A stretch of DNA of 64,000 nucleotides, from contig NZ_JACVAI010000003.1 in NCBI RefSeq assembly GCF_014851765.1, forward strand, positions 372,001 to 436,000, given 5' to 3'. Positions 42,714 through 52,372 of this stretch are shown piece after piece (the stretch's first letter is position 1; each line of letters begins with the position of its first letter). The stretch is from Pseudomonas sp. PDM04 (GTDB lineage Bacteria; Pseudomonadota; Gammaproteobacteria; Pseudomonadales; Pseudomonadaceae). Below the pieces are notes generated by a model. The model was not told the origin of the DNA. It searched no databases and saw only the letters and a program-made list of their open reading frames with translations. Made by a program: the position numbers and the translations under genes.

Positions 42714-44011
42714 GAAACCTTCTTCGAGGAATGCTGGTCGTTATCTGCTGCATGGCAGGGATGGCGATGGCCGATGAGAAAAACATTCTGGTGACCAGCG
42801 GCAGCGATCGGGCGACCCCGATTGCAGTCGTGCCGTTCGGTTTCCAGGGCGGCAGCGTGCTGCCGGATGACATGGCCGAAATCATCGGTAATGACCTGCG
42901 CAACTCGGGTTACTACTCGCCGATTCCAAAGCAGAACATGATCAGCCAGCCGAGCCAGGCCAGCGAAATCATCTTCCGTGACTTCAAGGCGCTGGGTGCC
43001 CAGTACGTCATGGTCGGCAGCATCGTTCCGGCGGGCGGTCGCCTGCAGGTCCAGTACGCCCTGTTCAACGTCGCGACCGAGCAGCAAGTGCTGACCGGCA
43101 GTGTCTCGGGGGGTGTCGATCAACTGCGCGACATGGCGCACTACATCTCTGACCAGTCGTTCGAAAAGCTCACCGGTATCAAGGGGGCGTTCTCGACGCG
43201 TCTGTTGTACGTGACGGCAGAACGGTTCTCCGAGAAGAACACGCGCTACACGCTGCAGCGTTCGGACTATGACGGCGCCCGCGCCGTGACCCTGCTGCAA
43301 TCGCGCGAGCCGATCCTGTCGCCGCGTTTCGCCCCGGATGGCAAGCGCATCGCCTATGTTTCGTTCGAGCAGAAACGTCCGCGTATCTTCATGCAGAACA
43401 TCGACACCGGTCGCCGCGAGCAGCTCACCAACTTCGAAGGCCTGAACGGTGCGCCTGCCTGGTCGCCGGATGGCAATCGCCTGGCGTTCGTACTGTCCAA
43501 GGACGGTAACCCGGATATTTATGTGATGAACCTGGGTTCGCGTCAGATCTCCCGTGTCACCAACGGTCCCGGCATCAACACCGAACCGTTCTGGGGCAAG
43601 GACGGTTCGACCATCTACTTCACGTCGGACCGTGGTGGCAAGCCTCAGATCTACAAGACCAGCGTGGGCGGTGGCGGCGCGGAGCGTGTGACCTTTGTCG
43701 GTAACTACAACGCCAACCCGAAACTTTCGGCTGATGAAAAGACCCTGGTGATGATTCACCGCCAGGACGGCTTCACCAATTTCAAGGTGGCGGCCCAGGA
43801 TCTGCAGCGGGGAAGTGTAAAAATCCTCACTGATAGCACTCTGGACGAGTCGCCTACTGTTGCGCCCAACGGCACCATGGTAATCTACGCCACCCGCCAG
43901 CAGGGCCGGGGAGTCTTGATGCTCGTGTCCATTAACGGACGCGTAAGGCTCCCGCTTCCTACCGCACAAGGCGAAGTCAGAGAACCTTCCTGGTCCCCTT
44001 ACCTGAACTGA
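42710..44011 (+). CDS. tolB: Tol-Pal periplasmic beta-propeller TolB
   Basis: A 433-residue periplasmic protein. The signal peptide is [21 protein letters not shown], with cleavage before DEKNIL. Domain D1 follows, then a six-bladed propeller with repeated [20 protein letters not shown] and WSPYL blades. It shuttles between TolA and Pal. The start is a GTG overlapping the tolA stop (GTGA). The ATG eight codons in is a possible alternative. Confidence 0.95.
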   Translation: MRNLLRGMLVVICCMAGMAMADEKNILVTSGSDRATPIAVVPFGFQGGSVLPDDMAEIIGNDLRNSGYYSPIPKQNMISQPSQASEIIFRDFKALGAQYVMVGSIVPAGGRLQVQYALFNVATEQQVLTGSVSGGVDQLRDMAHYISDQSFEKLTGIKGAFSTRLLYVTAERFSEKNTRYTLQRSDYDGARAVTLLQSREPILSPRFAPDGKRIAYVSFEQKRPRIFMQNIDTGRREQLTNFEGLNGAPAWSPDGNRLAFVLSKDGNPDIYVMNLGSRQISRVTNGPGINTEPFWGKDGSTIYFTSDRGGKPQIYKTSVGGGGAERVTFVGNYNANPKLSADEKTLVMIHRQDGFTNFKVAAQDLQRGSVKILTDSTLDESPTVAPNGTMVIYATRQQGRGVLMLVSINGRVRLPLPTAQGEVREPSWSPYLN

Positions 44012-44063
44012 CGCGGCGCTACACGTTTTACTTAACACACTGGGGTTCATTAGGAGTTTCACG

Positions 44064-44561
44064 ATGGAAATGCTGAAGTTTGGTAAATTTGCTGCGCTGG
44101 CTCTGGCCATGGCTGTAGCTGTAGGTTGCTCGTCCAAAGGCGGCGACAACGCCGGTGAAGGCGCTGTTGATCCAAACGCTGGTTACGGCGCTAACACTGG
44201 TGCTGTTGACGGCTCCCTGAGCGAAGAAGCTGCTCTGCGCGCAATCACCACCTTCTACTTCGAATACGACAGCTCGGACCTGAAGCCAGAAGCCATGCGC
44301 TCCCTGGACGTTCACGCCAAGGACCTGAAAGCAAACGGCGCTCGCGTTGTTCTGGAAGGCAACACCGACGAACGTGGTACTCGTGAGTACAACATGGCAC
44401 TGGGCGAGCGTCGTGCGAAAGCCGTTCAGCGCTACCTGGTACTGCAAGGTGTTTCCCCAGCTCAGCTGGAACTGGTTTCCTACGGCGAAGAGCGTCCAGT
44501 TGCTACCGGCAACGACGAGCAGTCCTGGGCTCAAAACCGTCGCGTCGAACTGCGTAAGTAA
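44064..44561 (+). CDS. oprL: Peptidoglycan-associated lipoprotein OprL (Pal)
   Basis: A 165-residue lipoprotein. The lipobox is AVAVGCSS (Cys at about residue 22), followed by a flexible Gly/Asn/Ala linker and an OmpA-like peptidoglycan-binding domain ([36 protein letters not shown]). It anchors the outer membrane to the wall. The RBS is TAGGAG. OprL is the Pseudomonas name for Pal. Confidence 0.96.
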   Translation: MEMLKFGKFAALALAMAVAVGCSSKGGDNAGEGAVDPNAGYGANTGAVDGSLSEEAALRAITTFYFEYDSSDLKPEAMRSLDVHAKDLKANGARVVLEGNTDERGTREYNMALGERRAKAVQRYLVLQGVSPAQLELVSYGEERPVATGNDEQSWAQNRRVELRK

Positions 44562-44567
44562 TTCGTC

Positions 44568-45407
44568 ATGCGAACGTGCCGTCGTGCTGTAACTGTATTG
44601 GCTCTCAGTCTCGCACCGCTTGCGGTGTGGGCTGCGGTTCCTGTGGTCGAGGACAACTCCGGCTATAACAATAGCGGGAGCAGTTATCCGCCTGCAGGTT
44701 ACGGTACGAACGGCGCCTATGCCGGGGGAGGGGCTTCGGCTCCTGCCTCGGCACAGGGCATGCTGTTCAACCAACTGCAACAAATGCAGGATCAGATATC
44801 GCGCCAGCAAGGTGTGATTGAGGAACTGCAGAATCAGGTTACGCGCATGAAGCAGGAATCCCTGGAGCGATACCAGGATCTTGATCGGCGCATCGGATCC
44901 GGCGTTGCACCTGCCGCGACTCCCGAGAATTCTTCCACCGGTGGCGACTTGAATGCCCCCGGTGCCGCAGCCGGCGCCGGAGCGGCCGGCGCTGCCACCC
45001 AAGCGCCTGCCGCCGGTAGCGAACCGGCTGACCCGGCGAAGGAAAAACTGTATTACGATGCAGCCTTCGACCTGATCAAGGCCAAGGACTTCGACAAGGC
45101 CAGCCAGGCTTTCAGCGCTTTCCTGCGTAAATACCCGAACAGTCAGTACGCCGGCAACGCCCAGTACTGGTTGGGCGAGGTGAACCTGGCCAAAGGCGAT
45201 CTGCAAGGTGCAGGTCAAGCCTTTGCCAAGGTTTCGCAGCTGTACCCCAAGCACAACAAAGTGCCTGACTCGCTGTACAAGCTGGCTGACGTAGAACGCC
45301 GCCTGGGTCACCAGGACAAGGTCAAAGGCATTCTGCAACAGGTTGTGTCGCAGTATCCGGGCACTTCCGCTGCTCAGTTGGCCCAACGCGATCTGCAGCG
45401 CATGTAG
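44568..45407 (+). CDS. cpoB: Cell division coordinator CpoB (YbgF)
   Basis: A 279-residue periplasmic protein. After the signal peptide (MRTCRRAVTVLALSLAPLAVWAA) come a Gly/Ser/Tyr-rich linker, a trimerising coiled coil (LQQMQDQISRQQGVIEELQN), an Ala/Pro-rich hinge and a C-terminal TPR domain (FDLIKAKDFDKASQAF; YWLGEVNLAKGDLQGA). In E. coli it links Tol-Pal to PBP1B during constriction. It lies six bases after oprL and ends the operon. Confidence 0.94.
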   Translation: MRTCRRAVTVLALSLAPLAVWAAVPVVEDNSGYNNSGSSYPPAGYGTNGAYAGGGASAPASAQGMLFNQLQQMQDQISRQQGVIEELQNQVTRMKQESLERYQDLDRRIGSGVAPAATPENSSTGGDLNAPGAAAGAGAAGAATQAPAAGSEPADPAKEKLYYDAAFDLIKAKDFDKASQAFSAFLRKYPNSQYAGNAQYWLGEVNLAKGDLQGAGQAFAKVSQLYPKHNKVPDSLYKLADVERRLGHQDKVKGILQQVVSQYPGTSAAQLAQRDLQRM

Positions 45408-45428
45408 GATGGCTTGAGCTGTCTCGAA

Positions 45429-45456
45429 GAAACCCGCGCTTGTCGCGGGTTTTTTC
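45429..45456 (+). terminator. Terminator of the tol-pal operon
   Basis: The stem aacccgcg/cgcgggtt with a short loop is followed by tttttcg, about 20 bases after the cpoB stop. Confidence 0.92.
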
Positions 45457-45573
45457 GTTAGAATTCACGCCCTTTTTATGAAACACGCTTTTTGGGATCT
45501 GCGCGTTGGCGGGGTTCCTTGAAGTGCCTGACGGAGGCGGACAGCCTGTTTAGCTGTTACGCCCGTGGCGACT

Positions 45574-46221
45574 ATGCAAGACACATTGAGAATCACCGAA
45601 GTTTTCTACTCGTTGCAGGGGGAAACGCGGACTGCCGGGCTGCCCACGGTTTTTGTGCGCCTGACCGGTTGCCCATTGCGTTGCCAATACTGCGACAGCG
45701 CCTATGCGTTTTCGGGCGGGACCGTACGCACCCTCGACGACATCCTCGAACAGGTGGCCGGCTTTCGCCCGCGCTATGTGTGTGTCACCGGCGGTGAGCC
45801 ATTGGCGCAACCGAACGCCATCCCCTTGCTCAAGCAACTGTGCGACGCCGGTTACGAGGTGTCACTGGAAACCAGTGGCGCACTGGACATCTCGGCGGTC
45901 GATCCACGGGTCAGCCGGGTCGTCGACCTCAAGACCCCGGATTCGAAGGAAGCGCACCGCAACCGCTACGAGAACATCGAACTGCTCACGCCCAACGATC
46001 AGGTGAAGTTTGTCATCTGCTCACGCGAAGACTATGACTGGGCAGTGTCCAAACTGATTCAGTACGGACTGGAGCGACGTGCCGGTGAGGTCCTGTTTTC
46101 ACCCAGTCACCATGACCTGAATGCTCGGGACCTGGCGGATTGGGTGGTGGCCGACAACCTGCCGGTCCGTTTGCAATTGCAGCTGCATAAATATCTTTGG
46201 AACGACGAGCCGGGGCGCTGA
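45574..46221 (+). CDS. queE: 7-carboxy-7-deazaguanine synthase QueE
   Basis: A 215-residue radical SAM enzyme in queuosine synthesis, converting CPH4 to CDG. The [4Fe-4S] motif is CPLRCQYC (CX3CX2C), and the SAM-binding [11 protein letters not shown] follows. The substrate loop is [12 protein letters not shown] start at [15 protein letters not shown] three codons upstream is possible, and neither has a strong RBS. The stop lies one base before the queC ATG. Confidence 0.94.
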   Translation: MQDTLRITEVFYSLQGETRTAGLPTVFVRLTGCPLRCQYCDSAYAFSGGTVRTLDDILEQVAGFRPRYVCVTGGEPLAQPNAIPLLKQLCDAGYEVSLETSGALDISAVDPRVSRVVDLKTPDSKEAHRNRYENIELLTPNDQVKFVICSREDYDWAVSKLIQYGLERRAGEVLFSPSHHDLNARDLADWVVADNLPVRLQLQLHKYLWNDEPGR

Positions 46222-46222
46222 T

Positions 46223-46915
46223 ATGACTGAACAAACCCAAACTGCGGAAAAACGCGCGGTCATCCTGCTGTCCGGCGGGCTGGATTCGGCAACGGTGGTG
46301 GCCATGGCGCGGGCGCAGGGCTACCAGTGCTACACCATGAGTTTCGACTACGGTCAGCGTTCCCACGCGGAATTGCACGCTGCCGAACGCGTCGCCCGGG
46401 ACCTGGGTGTGGTCGAGCACAAGGTCATCGGCCTGAACCTTAACGGTATCGGCGGTTCAGCGCTGACCGACACCCGCATCGACATTCCGGAGGAGGTCGG
46501 TGAAGGTATCCCGGTGACGTATGTGCCGGCCCGCAACACGGTGTTTCTGTCGCTGGCCCTGGGCTGGGCGGAAGTGCTGGGTGCGCGTGACATTTTTATC
46601 GGCGTGAACGCCGTCGATTACTCCGGATACCCGGACTGCCGCCCCGAGTTCATCGAGTCCTTCGAGCGCATGGCCAACCTGGCAACCAAGGCCGGGGTCG
46701 AGGGCAACGGCTTCCGGATCCAGGCCCCCCTGCAGAACTTGAGCAAGGCGCAAATCGTCGAGGCGGGTGTGAAGCTTGGCGTTGATTACGGCCTCACCGT
46801 TTCCTGCTACCAGGCGGACAATGCGGGGCGTGCATGCGGCAAATGCGACAGCTGCAGATTGCGTGCGGAAGGCTTCGCAGCGGCCGGAATCAGCGATCCG
46901 ACCCCTTATTTTTGA
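46223..46915 (+). CDS. queC: 7-cyano-7-deazaguanine synthase QueC
   Basis: A 230-residue ATP-dependent enzyme that makes preQ0 from CDG and ammonia for queuosine. The PP-loop is [13 protein letters not shown], followed by the family motif [18 protein letters not shown]. The C-terminal zinc site has Cys in [21 protein letters not shown]. It forms an operon with queE. The other queuosine genes are not in this window. Confidence 0.95.
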   Translation: MTEQTQTAEKRAVILLSGGLDSATVVAMARAQGYQCYTMSFDYGQRSHAELHAAERVARDLGVVEHKVIGLNLNGIGGSALTDTRIDIPEEVGEGIPVTYVPARNTVFLSLALGWAEVLGARDIFIGVNAVDYSGYPDCRPEFIESFERMANLATKAGVEGNGFRIQAPLQNLSKAQIVEAGVKLGVDYGLTVSCYQADNAGRACGKCDSCRLRAEGFAAAGISDPTPYF

Positions 46916-46933
46916 TTTATTTCAAATAAGGTG

Positions 46934-46961
46934 TTGAATAACCGTTAAAAATCAGTATTAT
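46934..46961 (+). promoter_or_regulatory. tRNA-Lys promoter
   Basis: TTGAAT and TATTAT are spaced by 16 bases and followed by a GC-rich discriminator (acgcgcc), which is usual for stringently controlled stable RNA genes. Confidence 0.65.
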
Positions 46962-46978
46962 ACGCGCCACCACACAGC

Positions 46979-47054
46979 GGGTCGTTAGCTCAGTTGGTAG
47001 AGCAGTTGGCTTTTAACCAATTGGTCGTAGGTTCGAATCCCACACGACCCACCA
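46979..47054 (+). tRNA. tRNA-Lys (anticodon TTT)
   Basis: A 76-base tRNA with encoded CCA. The acceptor stem is GGGTCGT/ACGACCC. The D-loop is TTAGCTCAGTTGGTAGAGCA, the anticodon loop is CTTTTAA with TTT at 47012-47014, and the T-loop is GGTTCGAATCC. All stems pair. It lies between queC and nadA. Confidence 0.97.
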
Positions 47055-47321
47055 TTTTTGTAGCAGTTTTAAAAGTCTGGAAGGCCCACGCAAGTGAGGA
47101 TTTCCGGATTTTTTTTTGCCTGCGATTCAAGCTTTGACCCGTCTGCGGCTGTGCCGCGTGACGCAGGTCATAATCCCTCTTTTGCATCCACCGGATATTC
47201 TGTAGCCTTGCGCAGCTTCACCGTGCCTGATGAATACCCACTTTCCCGGCGGTGCCCCGATGGGTCCGGAGCCGGGTGTATACTCGACTTTCGCGCGAAT
47301 GCGCCTGCAGGTCTTGCGAAC

Positions 47322-48380
47322 ATGACGCAGATTTCCGAACGCCTTCTGGTTCAAGCCCACCTCGATGCCAAACAGCCCAAACCGCTGACGGTTGAGGAAG
47401 AGGCTTACTACCGTGCTGCTATCGCTGCCGAGCTCAAGGCTCAGGACGCGGTGCTGGTGGCCCACTTCTACTGTGATCCGATCATCCAGGCGCTGGCCGA
47501 GGAGACCGGGGGCTGCGTTTCCGACTCCCTGGAGATGGCCCGCTTCGGCAATGCTCACCCGGCCAAGACCGTGGTGGTCGCCGGCGTCAAGTTCATGGGT
47601 GAAACCGCCAAGATTCTCAACCCCGAGAAACGCGTGCTGATGCCGACGCTGGAAGCGACCTGTTCGCTGGACCTGGGTTGCCCGGTGGATGAGTTCTCGG
47701 CGTTCTGCGATCAGCACCCGGAACGTACCGTGGTGGTGTATGCCAATACGTCGGCCGCGGTCAAAGCCCGGGCGGACTGGGTCGTGACCTCCAGCTGCGC
47801 GCTGGAGATCGTCGAAAGCCTGATGGATAACGGCGAAACGATCATCTGGGGCCCGGACAAGCACCTGGGCACCTACATCCAGCGCCAGACCGGTGCGGAC
47901 ATGCTGCTGTGGGACGGTGCCTGCATCGTTCACGAAGAGTTCAAGTCCAAGCAGCTCGAAGACATGAAGGCGCTGTACCCGGATGCCGCAATCCTGGTGC
48001 ACCCGGAGTCGCCGACGTCGGTGATCGAACTGGCGGATGCCGTCGGCTCGACCAGTCAACTGATCGCTGCGGCCCAAAGCCTGCCGAACAAGACGCTGAT
48101 CGTCGCCACTGACCGCGGCATCTTCTACAAGATGCAGCAGCTGTGCCCGGACAAGGTCTTTATCGAGGCGCCTACGGCCGGTAATGGCGCGGCGTGCCGC
48201 AGTTGTGCACATTGCCCATGGATGGCGATGAATACGCTTGAGCGCACGCTCAAGTGCCTGAAAGAGGGGAGCAACGAGATCTTTGTCGACCCGGCATTGA
48301 TTCCCCAGGCGATCCGCCCGCTCAAGCGCATGCTGGATTTCACCCAGGCGGCACGGATGAAGCTGGCCGGTAACGCGTAA
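47322..48380 (+). CDS. nadA: Quinolinate synthase NadA
   Basis: A 352-residue [4Fe-4S] enzyme of de novo NAD synthesis, condensing iminoaspartate with DHAP. The cluster cysteines are seen in [11 protein letters not shown] and [13 protein letters not shown], with a third in [10 protein letters not shown]. The substrate motif is [10 protein letters not shown]. The start [11 protein letters not shown] is the family start. The longer frame upstream runs through the tRNA-nadA spacer and is rejected. Confidence 0.95.
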   Translation: MTQISERLLVQAHLDAKQPKPLTVEEEAYYRAAIAAELKAQDAVLVAHFYCDPIIQALAEETGGCVSDSLEMARFGNAHPAKTVVVAGVKFMGETAKILNPEKRVLMPTLEATCSLDLGCPVDEFSAFCDQHPERTVVVYANTSAAVKARADWVVTSSCALEIVESLMDNGETIIWGPDKHLGTYIQRQTGADMLLWDGACIVHEEFKSKQLEDMKALYPDAAILVHPESPTSVIELADAVGSTSQLIAAAQSLPNKTLIVATDRGIFYKMQQLCPDKVFIEAPTAGNGAACRSCAHCPWMAMNTLERTLKCLKEGSNEIFVDPALIPQAIRPLKRMLDFTQAARMKLAGNA

Positions 48381-48400
48381 CGTCCGTCAGTCGGTAAAAA

Positions 48401-48481
48401 TGTGGGAGCGGGCTTGCTCGCGAAGGCCGTCAGTCGACCTGGGCGCTGACTGATGCATTCGCCAGCAGGCCCGCTCCCACA
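48401..48481. repeat. REP pair
   Basis: Inverted REPs (tgtgggagcgggcttgctcg and cagcaggcccgctcccaca) lie between the convergent nadA and RDD genes. Confidence 0.88.
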
Positions 48482-48500
48482 ATGGTTTTGACGCTGTAAA

Positions 48501-48989
48501 TTATTTGGTCTTCTTCGGAATCCGCACCAGTTCGGTGCCCGAGTACATGTCATGCCAGCTGCGTTTCTGTTTGTCGAACAGCGACCAGAAGAACCCGAGG
48601 CCAACGCACAGCAGTGATGCAATGGACACGATAAAGCGCAGCAACGCCTGCCACAGGCTGATGGATGAGCCGTCGGCGTTTTGCACGCGGATGCACCACA
48701 CCTGCATGCCCAGTGTCTGACCGGACAGGGTCCAGAACTTGGCGAAGAAACCGAACAGCACGAACAGCAGCACGGTCGAGAGCAACGGGTCGCCGTCCAG
48801 CGCGCCGGCTTCGGTGAGTGCGCGCATCCTGTCCTCGCCGATGATCGCCATCTGGATCATCTTGTAGAGGCCGCTGGTCACGATCAGCAGGGCGGTGCAC
48901 AGCAGGAAGTCATAGAACATCGCTGCCAGGCGACGACCCAGGGTCGCGGCGGGAAAATCGCCCTGTGGTTTGAGCAGGTGTTTCGACAT
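48501..48989 (-). CDS. RDD family protein
   Basis: A 162-residue membrane protein with three helices and the RDD pattern (LGRRLAAMFYDFLLCTALLIV; SGQTLGMQVWCIRVQNADG). It is shorter than, and not closely similar to, the RDD protein of the MoxR operon. The start MSKHLLKPQ is preferred over a ten-codon extension. The role is unknown; the family is speculated to be involved in transport. Confidence 0.84.
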   Translation of the reverse strand: MSKHLLKPQGDFPAATLGRRLAAMFYDFLLCTALLIVTSGLYKMIQMAIIGEDRMRALTEAGALDGDPLLSTVLLFVLFGFFAKFWTLSGQTLGMQVWCIRVQNADGSSISLWQALLRFIVSIASLLCVGLGFFWSLFDKQKRSWHDMYSGTELVRIPKKTK

Positions 48990-49036
48990 GACAGGGGTCC
49001 CTGGAAAAAAGAAGCCCATTTTACGGATTTACGCGC

Positions 49037-49076
49037 ACAAAAAAGCCCCTGATGTCAGCATCAGGGGCTTTTTCGT
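49037..49076 (-). terminator. Terminator of the cold-shock gene
   Basis: The stem gcccctgatg/catcaggggc with a four-base loop is followed on the minus strand by six T's. It lies 9 bases after the cold-shock stop. Confidence 0.92.
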
Positions 49077-49085
49077 TACAGAAGA

Positions 49086-49298
49086 TCAGGCTTCTGCTTG
49101 TACTTCGTCAGCCTGCATGCCTTTCTGGCCTTGCACGGCGATGAAAGTCACTTTCTGGCCTTCTTTCAGGCTCTTGAAGCCGTTGCCCTGAATAGCGCGG
49201 AAATGCACGAACAGATCCGGACCGCTTTCTGGAGTGATAAAACCAAAACCTTTCTCGTCGTTAAACCACTTGACGGTACCGCTCTGACGTTGGGACAT
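49086..49298 (-). CDS. CspA-family cold-shock protein
   Basis: A 70-residue single cold-shock domain protein (RNA chaperone). The RNP1 motif is KGFGFITP and RNP2 is DLFVHF. It starts [14 protein letters not shown], close to Pseudomonas CapB/CspA-type proteins. A leader of more than 100 bases is likely, as is usual for this family, but I cannot show cold regulation from sequence. Confidence 0.93.
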
Positions 49299-49701
49299 TT
49301 CTTATTTCCTTTGACGCTAAATTAATGACAGCCTCCTTCTCATGAAAGAGTACTGGGGCTGGTTGCAGGAGAGTAAGAAGACGTCGAACGGGATGTAGCT
49401 AACTTTGTAGGCTACTGCCCAGGTCACGATTCCAAGCGACCCATGCAAACACAGTGAACAAACTCTACGCCAACTATGGGAGAAAAAACAAGCCCTGTGA
49501 GAGGCCCGGTTTTGCTCGTGTTGGTCGCGTTAGTCAGTCCACTAGTGCCCTCTTATTCGAGGATATCGTTCAATCGTTTTCGATCGTTATAAGCAACGTT
49601 CATAAACGAAGGTCATACTCGAATAATGCACTGTTTTATGGCGGTTGCGTTACACATTAGTGCACTGTTAACGCAACCGCGTTACTTATAGAAACAGTCA
49701 A
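49299..49701. other. Intergenic region between the cold-shock gene and gcvT
   Basis: About 400 bases, lower in G+C than the surroundings and without a credible gene. It should hold the cold-shock promoter and leader. It also holds two dyads: TTATTCGAG/CTCGAATAA (49553-49561 and 49618-49626) and a 12-bp hairpin next to gcvT (49641-49680). Confidence 0.5.
49641..49684. repeat. Nested inverted repeats after gcvT
   Basis: Perfect arms GCGGTTGCGTTA (49641-49652) and TAACGCAACCGC (49669-49680) lie about 20 bases beyond the gcvT stop. The right arm also forms TAACGC-aacc-GCGTTA (49669-49684). There is no T-run, so it is either an unusual terminator or a binding site. Confidence 0.7.
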
Positions 49702-50826
49702 TCAACCACGATAGTAGCGTTGTGGAACAAATGGCATTTTGCTTACAAGCAACGATACCTTTTTCCCACGTACGATCGCCCAGACGGGCGTGTCGATGGC
49801 GGTGTAGCCGCTGTCGAGGTAACCCATGGCCAGCGGACCGCCCAGGGTCGGGCCGAAGCCGCCGCTGCACACGCTGCCGATGATGTCGCCCGCTTCGTTG
49901 ACGATGTCCGCGCCTTCACGCACCGGGGTGCGTTCCTGAGGCAACAGGCCGACGCGCTTGCGGCTGACGCCATTTTGCTGCTGGGCGAAGATCGCATCGG
50001 CACCGGGGAAGCCGCCGGCACGTGCGCCATCGGCACGTCGTGGCTTGGAGATGGCCCACAGCAGGCTCGCTTCGATGGGGCTGGTGTCGGTATTCATGTC
50101 GTGACCGTAGAGGCACAGGCCGGCTTCCAGGCGCAACGAGTCCCGTGCACCCAGGCCGATGGCCTCGACTTCCGGTTCGGCCAAGAGGGCGCGGGCCAGG
50201 GCTTCGGCGCTGGCGGCCGGTACGGAGATTTCGAATCCGTCTTCACCGGTGTAACCCGAGCGGCTGACGAAGCAGTCCACGCCCAGCAGTTTCACGCGGG
50301 TGAATTGCATGAAGGTCATCTTCGCCACTTCCGGCGCCAGGCGTGCGAGCACGGTCACAGCGGCCGGGCCTTGCAACGCCAGCAGTGCACGCTCTTCGAA
50401 CAGCGGCTCGATGCGGCATTGCTCGCCAATGTGCTGGCGCAGGTGCGCCAGGTCCTGCTCCTTGCAGGCGGCGTTGACCACCAGGAACAGTTCGTCGTTA
50501 CCCAGGTTGGCGACCATCAGGTCGTCAAGGATGCCGCCGGTTTCGTTGGTGAACATGGCGTAACGCTGCATGCCCACGGGCAGGTCGAGGATGTCCACCG
50601 GCACCAGGCTTTCCAGGGCCTTGGCGGCATTGGCGCCGCTCAGACGGATCTGGCCCATGTGCGAGACGTCGAACAGCCCGGCCTGGTCGCGGGTGTGCTG
50701 GTGTTCCTTCATCACGCCCAGCGGGTATTGCACTGGCATGTCATAGCCGGCGAACGGCACCATGCGGGCGCCGAGTTCGATATGCAGTGCGTGCAACGGG
50801 GTTTTCAACAGTTGTTCGGTGGACAT
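49702..50826 (-). CDS. gcvT: Glycine cleavage T protein (aminomethyltransferase)
   Basis: A 374-residue THF-dependent enzyme of the glycine cleavage system. It moves the aminomethyl carbon from lipoyl-GcvH to THF. The folate-binding Asp region ([18 protein letters not shown]) and the N-terminal [20 protein letters not shown] are intact. The RBS is AGGAG. It is the last gene of the gcvH-gcvP-sdaA-gcvT operon. Confidence 0.95.
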   Translation of the reverse strand: MSTEQLLKTPLHALHIELGARMVPFAGYDMPVQYPLGVMKEHQHTRDQAGLFDVSHMGQIRLSGANAAKALESLVPVDILDLPVGMQRYAMFTNETGGILDDLMVANLGNDELFLVVNAACKEQDLAHLRQHIGEQCRIEPLFEERALLALQGPAAVTVLARLAPEVAKMTFMQFTRVKLLGVDCFVSRSGYTGEDGFEISVPAASAEALARALLAEPEVEAIGLGARDSLRLEAGLCLYGHDMNTDTSPIEASLLWAISKPRRADGARAGGFPGADAIFAQQQNGVSRKRVGLLPQERTPVREGADIVNEAGDIIGSVCSGGFGPTLGGPLAMGYLDSGYTAIDTPVWAIVRGKKVSLLVSKMPFVPQRYYRG

Positions 50827-50859
50827 ATCCAGCTCCTGTAGATCGTGCGGATGCGTGCA

Positions 50860-52236
<1,377 letters not shown>

Positions 52237-52296
52237 GGTTGTTCTCCGGTTTCTTGTTATGGGAATTGGCGAAATCTGCGGCTTGAAAAAGATTCC

Positions 52297-52324
52297 TGTG
52301 GGAGCGAGCAGGCTCGCTCCCACA
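52297..52324. repeat. Perfect REP palindrome in the gcv operon
   Basis: TGTGGGAGCGAGC and GCTCGCTCCCACA are separated by two bases, so this is a complete 28-bp palindrome. It sits between gcvP and sdaA, where glyA is found in the P. aeruginosa operon, and may uncouple or stabilise parts of the transcript. Confidence 0.9.
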
Positions 52325-52372
52325 AGGGAAATGCGGTGTTGTGGGGGGGCGGGTAAACCGCCCCCTCATCCG

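Noticed and set aside
42386..44149. A 587-codon frame opposite tolB
   Set aside because: It is a shadow of tolB and oprL, without start signals or family content.
45456..45573. A preQ1 riboswitch before queE
   Set aside because: I could not find the compact hairpin plus A-rich tail arrangement of a preQ1 aptamer in this leader.
46979..47054. tRNA-Lys as an integration site with an adjacent genomic island
   Set aside because: The neighbours queC and nadA are ordinary housekeeping genes, there is no integrase, and no repeat of the tRNA 3' end is seen nearby.
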